A stretch of 64,000 nucleotides of DNA from an uncultured Tateyamaria sp. (GCF_947496075.1 NZ_CANMBJ010000001.1:186001-250000), one strand, 5' to 3'. Positions 27,057-36,610 are shown, numbered from the stretch's first letter. Made by a program: numbers and translations. Notes: generated by a model not told the origin, from the sequence alone.

Positions 27057-28244
27057 ATGTTCCTGCCCTTCTTCGAAAGCTTGCGAAAGAACGGCGTGCC
27101 CGTGTCATTGCGCGAATTCCTCGTCTTTCTTGAAGGGATGAAGGTTGGACTTGCCACTTACGATGTCGAGGCCTTCTATTACCTTGCCCGCGTGGCGATG
27201 GTGAAGGACGAACGGAACATCGACAAGTTCGATCGCGCCTTTGCTACAGCGTTCGAAGGGCTGGAACAGATCAGCATCGATCAGGTGCTTGAGGCCGTAG
27301 ACATCCCGCAGGACTGGTTGGAAAAACTGGCCGAAAAGCATTTGTCAGAAGAAGAGCGGAAAGAGATCGAGGCATTGGGCGGCTTCGACAAGCTTATGGA
27401 CACGCTCAAAAAACGCCTCGAAGAACAAAAGGGCCGACATCAGGGCGGCAACAAATGGGTTGGTACTGCAGGTACGTCGCCCTTCGGCGCTTATGGCTAC
27501 AATCCGGAAGGTGTGCGTATCGGCCAAAAGGAAAGCCGTCACCAGCGCGCCGTCAAGGTCTGGGATAAGCGTGAATTCAAGAACTTGGACGACACAGTTG
27601 AACTTGGCACGCGCAATATCAAGGTCGCATTGAAGCGTCTGCGTCGCTGGGCACGCGATGGTGCCGCCGAAGAGTTGGACCTGAATGGCACAATCCGTGC
27701 CACTGCCGAACACGGCTATCTAGACGTCAAAACCCGGCCGGAACGCCGCAACGCGGTGAAGGTGTTGCTGTTTCTTGATGTGGGCGGCTCAATGGACCCG
27801 CATGTGAAGATCGTTGAGGAGCTTTTCTCGGCAGCCAAATCCGAGTTCAAGCATCTCGAACACTTTTACTTCCACAACTGCCTGTATGAAGGCGTGTGGC
27901 GGGACAATCGCCGCCGCTGGGACGCACAGACACCCACACACGAGGTGTTGCGCACCTATGGCCCCGACTACAAATGTATCTTTGTGGGGGACGCCAGCAT
28001 GTCCCCTTACGAGATTGCGTATCCTGGCGGAGCCAACGAACACTGGAATCAGGAAGCAGGGCAAGTATGGCTGGCCCGTGCCCGCGACCAATGGGCGTCG
28101 AACCTGTGGATCAACCCGGTGCCCGAGAAGTATTGGCCCTACACCCATTCCATCAGCATGATCCAAGAGATTTTTGGAGCCGAGGCGATGGTGCCCATGA
28201 CGCTCGAAGGGCTCAGCCGCGGGATGCGCGCTCTGACCCGTTAG
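27057..28244 (+). CDS. CoxE-like VWA domain protein
   Basis: 395 residues. It belongs to the CoxE/DUF58-related VWA family that works with MoxR ATPases. The N-terminal two-thirds are helical and charged (EEERKEIEALGG, KKRLEEQKGRHQGG); the VWA core begins near residue 230 with VKVLLFLDVGGSMDPH, a metal-ion-adhesion-like site in which the first Ser of DxSxS is Gly. Conserved GDASMSPYEI and a C-terminal WPYTHSISMIQEIF follow. The probable role is maturation or activation of a client enzyme with the MoxR ATPase at 23890; the client is not evident here. Starts 1 bp after the preceding small membrane protein gene. Confidence 0.88.
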   Translation: MFLPFFESLRKNGVPVSLREFLVFLEGMKVGLATYDVEAFYYLARVAMVKDERNIDKFDRAFATAFEGLEQISIDQVLEAVDIPQDWLEKLAEKHLSEEERKEIEALGGFDKLMDTLKKRLEEQKGRHQGGNKWVGTAGTSPFGAYGYNPEGVRIGQKESRHQRAVKVWDKREFKNLDDTVELGTRNIKVALKRLRRWARDGAAEELDLNGTIRATAEHGYLDVKTRPERRNAVKVLLFLDVGGSMDPHVKIVEELFSAAKSEFKHLEHFYFHNCLYEGVWRDNRRRWDAQTPTHEVLRTYGPDYKCIFVGDASMSPYEIAYPGGANEHWNQEAGQVWLARARDQWASNLWINPVPEKYWPYTHSISMIQEIFGAEAMVPMTLEGLSRGMRALTR

Positions 28245-28360
28245 GCCGGACAGCGGGCCCAAGTGATTGGCTGATGCCGAACCACCGGTTGGTTTTCCAA
28301 ACGCACACGACGGATCTACAGGACTTTCCCCAGCACGCTGCGGATCGTAGTGTTCCGCAC

Positions 28361-29569
28361 ATGTCCAATGCTCCCGTTGTCTCGATCGATCCTGCGGCCT
28401 TTCACGCTGATCCCTATCCCAGCCTGGCACAGATGCGCGAAACGGCCCCTGTGTGTTTTGTGCCAGAATTGGGTGCGACTCTGTTCACTCGGCGCGACGA
28501 CGTGTTTCGCGAAGAGAAACGGATCGACCTGTTTTCGAGCTATCAACCGGATGGATTGCTGACCAAGGTCATGGGCTCGAACATGATGCGCAAGGACGGT
28601 GAAGCGCACATGCGTGAAAGAAAGGCGCTGTTTCCTGCACTAAGTCCCCGAACCGTGCGAGACATACTGGCGCCGCAGTTTCAGGACATCGTCCAGCGTC
28701 ACATCGACCGCCTGAAGCCACTTGGTGGCTGTGACCTGGTGACCGAGTTCGCAATGCCTGTTGCAGCGGATGCTTTGCGCCTCATGACTGGCCTGACCAA
28801 TATGGAACCCGCCGAAATGGATGCGGCGAGCCAAGCGATGCTGGATGCAGCAGCGAACTATCAGCGTGACCCTGACGTAGACACGCGCGGATATCGCTAT
28901 GCAGATCGCGTACAATCCCTGATTGAGGCGCGTTTGCCAGAACTTCGGGCGCATCCGGATCACTCCATCATTTCAGTTCTTGATCAGGCGGGGCTGACAC
29001 TCGATGAGATCGCAGGGAATGTTCGTGTCATCATCGGCGGCGGCCAGAACGAACCCCGCGACGCCATCGCGGGAACCGTTTGGGCACTGCTAACCCATCC
29101 AGACCAATATGCCCGGATTGCGAACGGCGCGGCGACATGGGGCGATGCCTTTGACGAATACGTGCGCCTTGTCGCGCCAATCGGTATGTCGCCTCGTCGT
29201 GTTGCCCGGAATGACACGGCCTGCGGCGTCGACTTTGACGAAAATGAACTGATCTTTTTCATGTTTGGATCAGCGTGCCGGGATGCAGCCCATTTCCATG
29301 ATCCAGACCGTTTTGACCTGAGCCGCGACACTGGTCCTGCCCTCCCGTTCGGGGCTGGCCCGCACTTTTGCGCAGGTGCCGCGGCCTCCCGCAGCCTGAT
29401 CGCGGGTCATGCCCTGCCCATGCTGTTTGATCAGTTCCCCTACCTGCGCTTGGAGGGTGATGTCACCTTTGCCGGATGGGCCTTTCGCGGTCCCTTGACC
29501 GTTCCTGTCAGCTGGCATGTCACAGCAAGCTTGCCGATGTCTGAAAACGCCCCCATATCCTCAGTATGA
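28361..29569 (+). CDS. cytochrome P450
   Basis: 402 residues from ATG 28361; the frame is open to 27896 but that part overlaps the VWA gene. Haem binding: PFGAGPHFCAG with Cys337. The K-helix ExxR is EYVR in FDEYVRLVAP. The I-helix reads VIIGGGQNEPRDAIAG, so the usual acidic residue plus Thr pair is replaced by Glu-Pro, which may alter oxygen activation. Soluble, class I type; it needs ferredoxin and reductase that are not in the window. The stop overlaps the start of the M48 protease by 4 bp. Substrate unknown. Confidence 0.92.
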   Translation: MSNAPVVSIDPAAFHADPYPSLAQMRETAPVCFVPELGATLFTRRDDVFREEKRIDLFSSYQPDGLLTKVMGSNMMRKDGEAHMRERKALFPALSPRTVRDILAPQFQDIVQRHIDRLKPLGGCDLVTEFAMPVAADALRLMTGLTNMEPAEMDAASQAMLDAAANYQRDPDVDTRGYRYADRVQSLIEARLPELRAHPDHSIISVLDQAGLTLDEIAGNVRVIIGGGQNEPRDAIAGTVWALLTHPDQYARIANGAATWGDAFDEYVRLVAPIGMSPRRVARNDTACGVDFDENELIFFMFGSACRDAAHFHDPDRFDLSRDTGPALPFGAGPHFCAGAAASRSLIAGHALPMLFDQFPYLRLEGDVTFAGWAFRGPLTVPVSWHVTASLPMSENAPISSV

Positions 29570-30261
29570 TCAAGTTTCTGCCCATCCTCCTCGCCCTTTT
29601 GTATGGGCTGGCAATGTACCGTTTTTCGGTCTGGCGCACTGCACGCGAACTGGACGAGAAATCCACAGAACTCGCTGATCCAATGTTGCGTCAGATGTGT
29701 GACCAGATGGCAGCCGCGCTCGACCTGGATCGCATTCGGGTCCACATCTACGAGATTGAGCCGGTAAATGGCCTCGCAGCGCCGGATGGGCGCATCTTCA
29801 TCACACGCGGGTTCTACAACAAGTTCAGGCAAGGTGGTGTTTCCGCGTCCGAAATGGCAAGTGTGATTGCGCACGAATTGGGCCACGTCGCCCTTGGACA
29901 CAGTCGGCGTCGCATGATTGATTTTTCCGGGCAGAACGCACTGCGCACAGCGCTGGCCATGGTACTTTCGCGGTTCATACCCGGTATTGGCGTCTTGATT
30001 GCCAATGCCTTGACCACGCTGCTGGCAGCACGTCTTTCACGCAGCGATGAATACGAGGCGGATGCCTATGCCGCGGCTTTGCTGACCAAGGCCGGCATCG
30101 GGATTGGGCCCCAGATATCACTTTTTGAGAAGCTCGAGATGTTGACCAAATCCAATTCCGGTGCTGTCCCGGCGTGGTTGATGAGCCATCCGAAGACACG
30201 AGAACGGATCAAGGCGCTCGAAGCACTGGATGCCAAGTGGAAACGTGTACCCGCGCCCTAG
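29566..30261 (+). CDS. small M48-family zinc metalloprotease, membrane-anchored
   Basis: 231 residues. Residues 3-20 are an N-terminal hydrophobic anchor (FLPILLALLYGLAMYRF). The zinc site is HELGH (His103, Glu104, His107), with the third ligand in SDEYEADAYA about 50 residues later, as in Ste24/HtpX-like M48 enzymes. A second hydrophobic segment (about 130-150) lies between. Likely a periplasmic or membrane quality-control protease. Translationally coupled to the P450 gene, an unusual pairing. Confidence 0.88.
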   Translation: MIKFLPILLALLYGLAMYRFSVWRTARELDEKSTELADPMLRQMCDQMAAALDLDRIRVHIYEIEPVNGLAAPDGRIFITRGFYNKFRQGGVSASEMASVIAHELGHVALGHSRRRMIDFSGQNALRTALAMVLSRFIPGIGVLIANALTTLLAARLSRSDEYEADAYAAALLTKAGIGIGPQISLFEKLEMLTKSNSGAVPAWLMSHPKTRERIKALEALDAKWKRVPAP

Positions 30262-30304
30262 ACCATCGGCGCAGTTCTGGCATTCCATTCACGGTCCAGC
30301 GACC

Positions 30305-30853
30305 TTATGCAGACCGTTCCAGTGCCTTACCCAAGCGCGGCAAACGCGCCTTTTTCATCAGACCTCGCATCTGCCAATCTTCACCAGACAATCGCCGCGC
30401 CTCGGACAGCACTTTTTGAGCGGCGTAGTTCACTGCATCCGGCTGCGCCTCGAAACACCCCAGAAGGAACCCGTCAGGATCAGCACGCGACAGCCCTTCC
30501 TCGGCCAGAATGTTGCGTGGGAAATCCTTGGCATTTGACGTCAGAATGATGTCGGACGATCCGGCAATTGCGGCTGCCAGAACATGCACATCCGCAGGGT
30601 CCGGTAGCCACAGCCGATGCTCCAACTCGGACGGGTGCTTCACATTTGACCGTGGCCACCGGGCACCAAGCATCGCAATCTCACCCCGTGCCTGTGCCTC
30701 ACCATCGGGGCCCAACCGTGCAGCGGCGCGCGCCCATTCTTCAAGAATTCGGTCAGACCATTGCGGTGCGAACAGACCAGCCGCAGCCACGCCAAGGACC
30801 ACTTCGCGCATGACGGTGGGGTATAGAACGTTGGCGTCGATCAGCACCTTCAT
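30305..30853 (-). CDS. PIN-domain protein of the RSP_2648 family
   Basis: 182 residues. PIN nuclease signatures: LIDANVLYP (Asp6), RILEEWARA (acid near 38), LPDPADVHVLAAA and DIILTSNAKDFP, supplying the acidic residues of a metal-dependent RNase. It overlaps the end of the preceding RlmI-like gene by ATGA, so the two form a cistron pair. No antitoxin-like gene is beside it, so it is not a classical VapBC toxin; a role in RNA processing is inferred from the pairing with an rRNA methyltransferase. Confidence 0.82.
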   Translation of the reverse strand: MKVLIDANVLYPTVMREVVLGVAAAGLFAPQWSDRILEEWARAAARLGPDGEAQARGEIAMLGARWPRSNVKHPSELEHRLWLPDPADVHVLAAAIAGSSDIILTSNAKDFPRNILAEEGLSRADPDGFLLGCFEAQPDAVNYAAQKVLSEARRLSGEDWQMRGLMKKARLPRLGKALERSA

Positions 30854-32058
30854 AGGCGGAAAAACAACGCCTTGAGGTAACCGCTTTCTGCCAGTTGTGG
30901 CAGCTGAGGATGATCGGGGCCTGCAAATCCGGTATGAAGCAGAGCTGGCGATCGCCCTGCCCGCCCGATGCCACGCGCAGATGCTGCACGAAACTTCGTC
31001 AAGTCCGCAGCGTGGGAACAGCTACAGAGCCCCAGAATACCCCCCTCGGCCACCAAGGGGGCCGCAAGACGCGCAACCCTTTCATAGGCCCGCAAACCGG
31101 CATCCAGAGCTTTCTTGGACGGAGCGAAAGCCGGCGGGTCACAGATCACGACATCGAACTGCGCGCCTTCGTCATGCAAGGCCGCCAGAACGTCAAAGGC
31201 ATCACCCTGTCGCGTTTCAAACCTGTCCGCTGCGCCCATCGCCTTCGCGCCATCGGACGCAAGCGCCAGCGCTGGCACAGACCCATCAACACAAAGAGCG
31301 GACTGAGCGCCACCGGCAAGCGCCGCCAGACCAAAACCACCAACATGCGAAAACATGTCTAGCACGCGTGCATCAGATGAAACAGATTGGGCAAAAGCGT
31401 GGTTCGGTCGCTGGTCGTAAAACAGCCCTGTTTTCTGTCCGGCGGCGACGTCCGCCATATAGGTTGCTCCATTCATTGGAACCGGAATGGGACCCTCGGG
31501 CATCTGGCCGGCAAGAATGGCATTCTGATCATCCAGCCCCTCAAGCGCGCGTGTTCGCCCGCTGGCATTCTTGATCAGATTGGGAATTTGCGTGACGCTT
31601 TGTATGGCTGCAACGAGATCATCCAAGCGCGTGTCGACCCACGCCGCGTTTGGTTGGACCACGGCGGTATCACCGAACCGATCAATGATCACGCCAGGAA
31701 GCCCATCCGCCTCGGCATGGATCAAACGATAGTATGGCGCATCGAACAACGTCTCGCGCAACGCCAAGGCACGGGCAATGCGTCCTTCGAACCACGCTTG
31801 GTCGACAACAGCATTCGGGTCACGATCCAGCACACGCCCCACGATCTTCGACAACGGATTGACCGCCACGAGACCAAGCGGTGCGCGGCCATCGTCTTCC
31901 AAAACGGCAATAGTGCCGGGCGACAATGCCTTGGTTCGACGGTCCAAGACCGTTTCATTGCCATAGACCCATGGAAACCCGTACCGAATGCGACGCGCAT
32001 CTGTCTTGGGACGCATACGCAGTTTCGGGCGGTCGGACGGAAAAGAGGGCGCTGTCAT
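30850..32058 (-). CDS. class I SAM-dependent rRNA methyltransferase, RlmI-like
   Basis: 402 residues. The N-terminal RLRMRPKTDARRI...GFPWVYGNE region with a PUA-like domain (about 10-90) is followed by a Rossmann methyltransferase: VLDMFSHVGGFGL (motif I), CVDGSVPAL, and catalytic CDPPAFAPSK. The family methylates C5 of cytosine in 23S rRNA (RlmI, m5C1962). A closing ESGYLKALFFRL matches family C-termini. Together with the PIN gene it forms an RNA-metabolism pair. Confidence 0.88.
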   Translation of the reverse strand: MTAPSFPSDRPKLRMRPKTDARRIRYGFPWVYGNETVLDRRTKALSPGTIAVLEDDGRAPLGLVAVNPLSKIVGRVLDRDPNAVVDQAWFEGRIARALALRETLFDAPYYRLIHAEADGLPGVIIDRFGDTAVVQPNAAWVDTRLDDLVAAIQSVTQIPNLIKNASGRTRALEGLDDQNAILAGQMPEGPIPVPMNGATYMADVAAGQKTGLFYDQRPNHAFAQSVSSDARVLDMFSHVGGFGLAALAGGAQSALCVDGSVPALALASDGAKAMGAADRFETRQGDAFDVLAALHDEGAQFDVVICDPPAFAPSKKALDAGLRAYERVARLAAPLVAEGGILGLCSCSHAADLTKFRAASARGIGRAGRSPALLHTGFAGPDHPQLPQLAESGYLKALFFRL

Positions 32059-32097
32059 GGCGCCCTCCTCTAATCCTATCGACTGTCTTGTGAAAGA

Positions 32098-32769
32098 TCA
32101 GATTTGATTCATCGCCTGGATGAAGCCCAATTGCGGGTTCTTGTACCCTTCAACTGTCGTCAATTCCTGGCGGATGACTTCTGCCAAGTGGTTGGTGATC
32201 CGCACCTTCTGAGTAAGACCGCGTGCCTCGGCCTGCAAGGCTTGCTGCCCACCAAACCCGTCAAGATCTGCGCGCACCAGGCGAGGCTCGGTCAGCAGTG
32301 CACCCGTCTTGGGATTGCGGAGCGTCAGCTCGAAATTGATGTTATGCACACCGCCTACGGTGTAGCGTGCCTTTTCCGACAGAGCATGAAAACGCAGCAC
32401 TTTGACGTCCAGCGCGACTGGTACAGTGCCGGAGAGCGGATCTGTACCGCGACGCATAGCCGTGTCAAAGATCGCCGCAACTTGCGCATGACGATCACCG
32501 ATCGCATCACCACGCCACACGATATCGGCTTTGGGCAGATAGCGGTTTGCCTCAGAGACGGACAATGCACGCGGCACACGCACGGTGACGCTGTCCACCC
32601 GCACATCGGTCAGCGGGGCAACCAGAGACGTCGCTTCCACCGGTGCAGATTGCGCAAAGGGCAGCGCAGGTGCTTCGAAGGGAACGTTACGCGAGGCAAC
32701 ATTTGTATTTGCACAGGCCGAAACAAGGCCACCCATCGCCAACAGCAATACCAGTTTCATGCGTTTCAT
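32098..32769 (-). CDS. roseobacter-type lipoprotein (DUF6778-like)
   Basis: 223 residues; signal peptide with lipobox GLVSAC (Cys19). The mature part is a compact beta-rich domain (TDVRVDSVTVRVPRALS..., VALDVKVLRFHALSEKA, TLRNPKTGALL). The arrangement is that of an outer-membrane lipoprotein found widely in Rhodobacteraceae and of unknown function. The family name is remembered, not verified. It is separated from the upstream 91-residue gene by about 130 bp, so it probably has its own promoter. Confidence 0.7.
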   Translation of the reverse strand: MKRMKLVLLLAMGGLVSACANTNVASRNVPFEAPALPFAQSAPVEATSLVAPLTDVRVDSVTVRVPRALSVSEANRYLPKADIVWRGDAIGDRHAQVAAIFDTAMRRGTDPLSGTVPVALDVKVLRFHALSEKARYTVGGVHNINFELTLRNPKTGALLTEPRLVRADLDGFGGQQALQAEARGLTQKVRITNHLAEVIRQELTTVEGYKNPQLGFIQAMNQI

Positions 32770-32896
32770 CTTGGTCTCCAGTCAGGCCACATTCACTGCG
32801 CCCTTTGTGTTCTGGAGTTCAACCTGCGGGGAGAATGGGGCAGAAATTGGACAAATTTGGTTCAAATAAGCGATTGTTTAGAGACGTGGAACAGTT

Positions 32897-33172
32897 TCAG
32901 GCATCGCGCTGGCGGCTGCGCCAACCACCGCGACGGCGAGGTTGCGCGATCTGTTCTTGCCCATCGCGTAAGGTCTGTGTCATCGGGTGATCCGGGAAGT
33001 CATCCCCGTACTGTTTCAGCAAGCCCAACAACAAATCCGCCGGAACATGTGTGCCCGGTACGCTCAACGCCCAATCTAAAAAAATGGTCCTGCATTCAGC
33101 TGTAGTGATCCCATCAATGCGGTAAGCCTCGAAAATGAGACCCTTTGGGTCCAGGTTATCACCTTTTGGCAT
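32897..33172 (-). CDS. 91-residue protein coupled to glnE, unknown function
   Basis: ATG 33172 shares its A with the glnE stop codon (TGATG), so translation is coupled. The longest frame starts one codon earlier at a GTG. The sequence is a short soluble domain (GLIFEAYRIDGITTAECRTI..., DWALSVPG, DLLLGLLKQYGDDFPDHP) followed by a basic tail (QPRRRGGWRSRQRD). No family recognised; the tight coupling suggests a role tied to nitrogen regulation or simple co-transcription. Confidence 0.7.
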   Translation of the reverse strand: MPKGDNLDPKGLIFEAYRIDGITTAECRTIFLDWALSVPGTHVPADLLLGLLKQYGDDFPDHPMTQTLRDGQEQIAQPRRRGGWRSRQRDA

Positions 33173-35925
33173 CACTCACGTTCCTCGCCTTGCGTGGCCG
33201 CATCAATGATCGCAGCGGCACGTTCCGTCATCTCAATCAGTCGGTTTTCTGCCGCGCTCCTTGTTTCCAACTCCACCGCCCGCATCAATACCTCTTGGCC
33301 CCCTGCCCCCAGCGCATCCGGATCAACTGCATCCACACTGAGCAAGCGCGAGGCAATCTGCACACGCCACAATAGCGCGTGGGTTTGGGAAAGATGCTGT
33401 GCATCCACGTCACTCAAAATGCCTGCGGCGACACAGGCATTCAGACCGTCCCGAACCCCGGACCTTACCTCGCCCGTCAGCACGGCACCAGTTTGTGCGA
33501 AAAGCTCGATGTCCTGCAGACGTCCAGCACCAGTTTTTGCATCCCACACAGATGAGGGTTGTCTGGCACCTGCGATGCGTGCCCGCATATCTGAAAGTTC
33601 AACGAGGACCGCGCGACGATCACGCACTTGACCAATTATCGAACGACGAAACTGCTCTACATCTTCAGCAAAGCTGTCAGGCCCTGCCACAACTGTTGCA
33701 CGCACCAGGGCCAAATGCTCCCACAACCATGCATCTTCGCGCTGATACCGCTGGAAGGCGGACCAGCTCGTCGCGACAGGCCCCTGATTGCCTGATGGGC
33801 GCAGCCGCATGTCGGCCTCGTAGAGCCGTCCTTGAGCAGTTTGTGTTGTGATCGCCGTAATCATGGCTTGCGTCAGGCGTGCGTAGTAGCTGCGGGTTTG
33901 TAGCGGTCGGGGGCCATCGGACTGATCAACACCATCCGGATCATAGACCACAATCAGATCAAGGTCGGATTGGGGGGTCAGGTGCCCGGCCCCCAAACTG
34001 CCCATACCAAGGATGACACCGCCGCGTCCTGGTGGGGGACCGTGCCGTTTGGCAAAATGTGCCTGCACTTCTGGCCAGAGCGCTGCGATACTGGCCCTGG
34101 CAAGGTCGCTGTATTGCTTCCCGGCCTCTGTCGCGGTCGTCAGCTGGCGCAAATGGTGCACGCCTATGCGAAAATGCCATTCCTTGGCCCAAGCGCGTAT
34201 GGCGTCCAACTTGCCTTCGTAGTCCGGTTCAGCCGCCAAACGGGCGATGGCCAGATCGGTCAGAGCAGATCCGCCCGGCCACGCGTCAAAGAAGCTGCCG
34301 CCAATCACGGCATCGAGCACACCGGCATTGCGCGACAGATATTGTGCCAATGCGGGCGACGTTCCAACGATATCGACCAAAAGGTCGATGAGTTGCGGGT
34401 TCGCCTCGAACAAGGAAAACAACTGCACACCCGCAGGCAGACCTGCAAGAAATCCGTCAAACGCGGCCAGCGCCTCTTGCGGTTTTGTGGCCGACGACAG
34501 ACGCTCAAGCAATACAGGCTCAATGCGGTCAAACAGGGCCGCGCCCCGCACACTGCGAAGCGCAGGATAGCTGCGCCAACGCGCTTGCATCGCATCATCC
34601 AGTACCATACTCGGTTTGGGATCGCGGGCGTCCGGAGCAAAGAAACCCTCAGTCTCTGCATGCACGGACGACAGGCGATCCTTCAACTCTCCTTCAAGCG
34701 CCGCCCGCTCTGTACCCATCATGGCAGCCAGCCGCTCGAATCCCTCATCGCTGCCCGGCAACTTGTGGGTTTGCGCGTCGCGCTGCATCTGGATGCGGTG
34801 TTCAACGGTGCGGGCGAAGCGGTAATGATCCGTAAGTGTCTCGGCAGTGGCAGCAGGCACCCAGTCCTTAGCGGCGAGACGGCTCAGCCCAGTGACCGTA
34901 TCGCGCACCCGCAAGTCCCGGTCGCGCCCGCCCGCGATCAACTGCCGGGTTTGGGTAAAAAACTCGATTTCACGAATGCCGCCCCGCCCCAGTTTCATAT
35001 CATGACCGGGCAAGGTTATGGGGCCACCAGTTCCCTTGTGCGCGCGGATCGCCAGACGCATGTCATGGGCGTCCTGCACTGCTGCAAAGTCCAGATGCCG
35101 ACGCCACACAAAGGGGCGAAGCTCGTCCAGAAAGGCTCGCCCAGCTGAAAGATCGCCTGCACAGGGACGCGCCTTGATGTAGGCCGCCCGCTCCCACGTC
35201 CGGCCGAGGCTCTCGTAGTAGCGCTCGGCCGCGCCGGTCGACAACACAACCGGCGTCACCGATGGATCAGGCCGCAAGCGCAGATCGGTACGAAAAACAT
35301 ACCCATCCTCGGTCAGGTCGCTAAGGAGCTTGCACATCTCCTGCACCGCACGCACGCACCCTTTGCGCACACTCGCATAGTCAGACGGATCATGCCGCGT
35401 TTCATCAAAAAGGCAGATGAGATCAATGTCGGATGAATAGTTCAGCTCAAACGCGCCCATCTTGCCCATGGCCAGCACAAACAGGCCGACCTTAGTGTCC
35501 GGCAAGCGCCCACGGCGCACCTGCTCTTCGACGGCGGCAGACAAAGCAGCGTCACAGGCCATATCTGCAAGTCGCGTCAACGCGCCTGTCACATCCTCAA
35601 GCGACCACGCCCCGGCCAAATCTGCTAAAGCCGCCAACAGGGCAACACGGCGCTTCGCCTGCCGAAGGGCCGGCTTCAGCCTGCTCAAATCTTGGCTTGG
35701 AGGCGCAAGCACTTGCTCAAAAGCAGCATCAAGGTCGTCCAACGCTGTTGGCAGCCAATCGGCCTCTTTTTCGATCAGCCCTGCCAGATAAGGACTGCAC
35801 CCTGCCGTTCCCACAATCAGATCGTGCAAGGCTCCGCTGACTGCGGGGACTGAAGACGCCGCCGCCTGTCCCCGTTCAAGGTCAAACGGGCGGGGCATCC
35901 GCGTGATATGATCCTTCAAACGCAT
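33172..35925 (-). CDS. glnE: bifunctional glutamine synthetase adenylyltransferase/adenylyl-removing enzyme
   Basis: 917 residues, normal for the family. Two nucleotidyltransferase domains are visible: the N-terminal deadenylase (FELNYSSDIDLICLFDE, about 157-173) and the C-terminal adenylase (GSLGAGHLTPQSDLDLIVVYD, about 650-670), each followed by a helical linker. It modifies a tyrosine of glutamine synthetase in response to PII and so sets ammonium assimilation. Cytosolic. Divergent from the YbaK-type gene with 78 bp between starts; followed by the coupled 91-residue gene. Confidence 0.95.
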   Translation of the reverse strand: MRLKDHITRMPRPFDLERGQAAASSVPAVSGALHDLIVGTAGCSPYLAGLIEKEADWLPTALDDLDAAFEQVLAPPSQDLSRLKPALRQAKRRVALLAALADLAGAWSLEDVTGALTRLADMACDAALSAAVEEQVRRGRLPDTKVGLFVLAMGKMGAFELNYSSDIDLICLFDETRHDPSDYASVRKGCVRAVQEMCKLLSDLTEDGYVFRTDLRLRPDPSVTPVVLSTGAAERYYESLGRTWERAAYIKARPCAGDLSAGRAFLDELRPFVWRRHLDFAAVQDAHDMRLAIRAHKGTGGPITLPGHDMKLGRGGIREIEFFTQTRQLIAGGRDRDLRVRDTVTGLSRLAAKDWVPAATAETLTDHYRFARTVEHRIQMQRDAQTHKLPGSDEGFERLAAMMGTERAALEGELKDRLSSVHAETEGFFAPDARDPKPSMVLDDAMQARWRSYPALRSVRGAALFDRIEPVLLERLSSATKPQEALAAFDGFLAGLPAGVQLFSLFEANPQLIDLLVDIVGTSPALAQYLSRNAGVLDAVIGGSFFDAWPGGSALTDLAIARLAAEPDYEGKLDAIRAWAKEWHFRIGVHHLRQLTTATEAGKQYSDLARASIAALWPEVQAHFAKRHGPPPGRGGVILGMGSLGAGHLTPQSDLDLIVVYDPDGVDQSDGPRPLQTRSYYARLTQAMITAITTQTAQGRLYEADMRLRPSGNQGPVATSWSAFQRYQREDAWLWEHLALVRATVVAGPDSFAEDVEQFRRSIIGQVRDRRAVLVELSDMRARIAGARQPSSVWDAKTGAGRLQDIELFAQTGAVLTGEVRSGVRDGLNACVAAGILSDVDAQHLSQTHALLWRVQIASRLLSVDAVDPDALGAGGQEVLMRAVELETRSAAENRLIEMTERAAAIIDAATQGEERE

Positions 35926-36003
35926 GGCCGCACCATCAAAGGCAGACTAAGCGCCGTCAATGGCCCTTGCGCATGGTAGCGCGCTAAACGACAACTTCAG
36001 ATT

Positions 36004-36474
36004 ATGAGTAAAAGCCTGAAACGTGTACGCGCTGCGCTGGACGCGGCAAAGATCGATACCCGGATCATGGAAACGCCGCTGGCCCGCACCGCTGCCGATG
36101 CTGCAAACGCCATCGGATGCGAGATTGACCAGATCGCGAAGTCGATCATTTTCCAGGGGCAAGACAGCGGCAGGGCCGTTCTGTTCATCACCGCGGGCGG
36201 CAACACCGTTGATGCGACCAAGGCGGCTGTCGTTGCGGGCGAGGCGTTGGGCAAGGCAGATGCTGCCCTCATCCGCGCCCAAACAGGCTTTGCGATCGGT
36301 GGCGTTTCTCCCGTGGGACATCTGAATCCGATCCGCACATATTTGGATCCACGCCTTGTGGATTTCGATGTTGTGTGGGCTGCTGCGGGCACACCGCATC
36401 ACGTTTTCAGGATCAAACCAGACGACTTGCGCGAAATTTCGGACGCACAACCATCTGATTTTGCATCACAATAA
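36004..36474 (+). CDS. YbaK/EbsC-family aminoacyl-tRNA deacylase
   Basis: 156 residues. The fold is recognised from CEIDQIAKSIIFQG (about 39-52), VLFITAGGNTVD and a GGVSPVGHL motif characteristic of YbaK/ProX deacylases; family members hydrolyse mischarged Cys- or Ala-tRNA(Pro). The lysine in AKSIIF corresponds to the catalytic lysine. Cytosolic proof-reading enzyme. It stands alone between divergent glnE and the DUF2852 gene. Confidence 0.9.
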   Translation: MSKSLKRVRAALDAAKIDTRIMETPLARTAADAANAIGCEIDQIAKSIIFQGQDSGRAVLFITAGGNTVDATKAAVVAGEALGKADAALIRAQTGFAIGGVSPVGHLNPIRTYLDPRLVDFDVVWAAAGTPHHVFRIKPDDLREISDAQPSDFASQ

Positions 36475-36610
36475 GCGGGCATGTGAAAAAGATTTACATT
36501 AACCCTTGCAACCCGGGTCCGTGATGCCAATTTTTAGTGATGTGAAACGGCTTCACATACAATCACACATCTTCGGGGCGCCGTCCCCGCATCACGCGAA
36601 AGGTTCGAAA

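Noticed and set aside
28280-28298. AACCA-CCGGT-TGGTT hairpin followed by TTT after the VWA gene
   Set aside because: Only a 5-bp weak stem; too little to call a terminator.
33970-35148. 392-codon plus-strand frame inside glnE
   Set aside because: Antisense shadow of the conserved glnE coding sequence.
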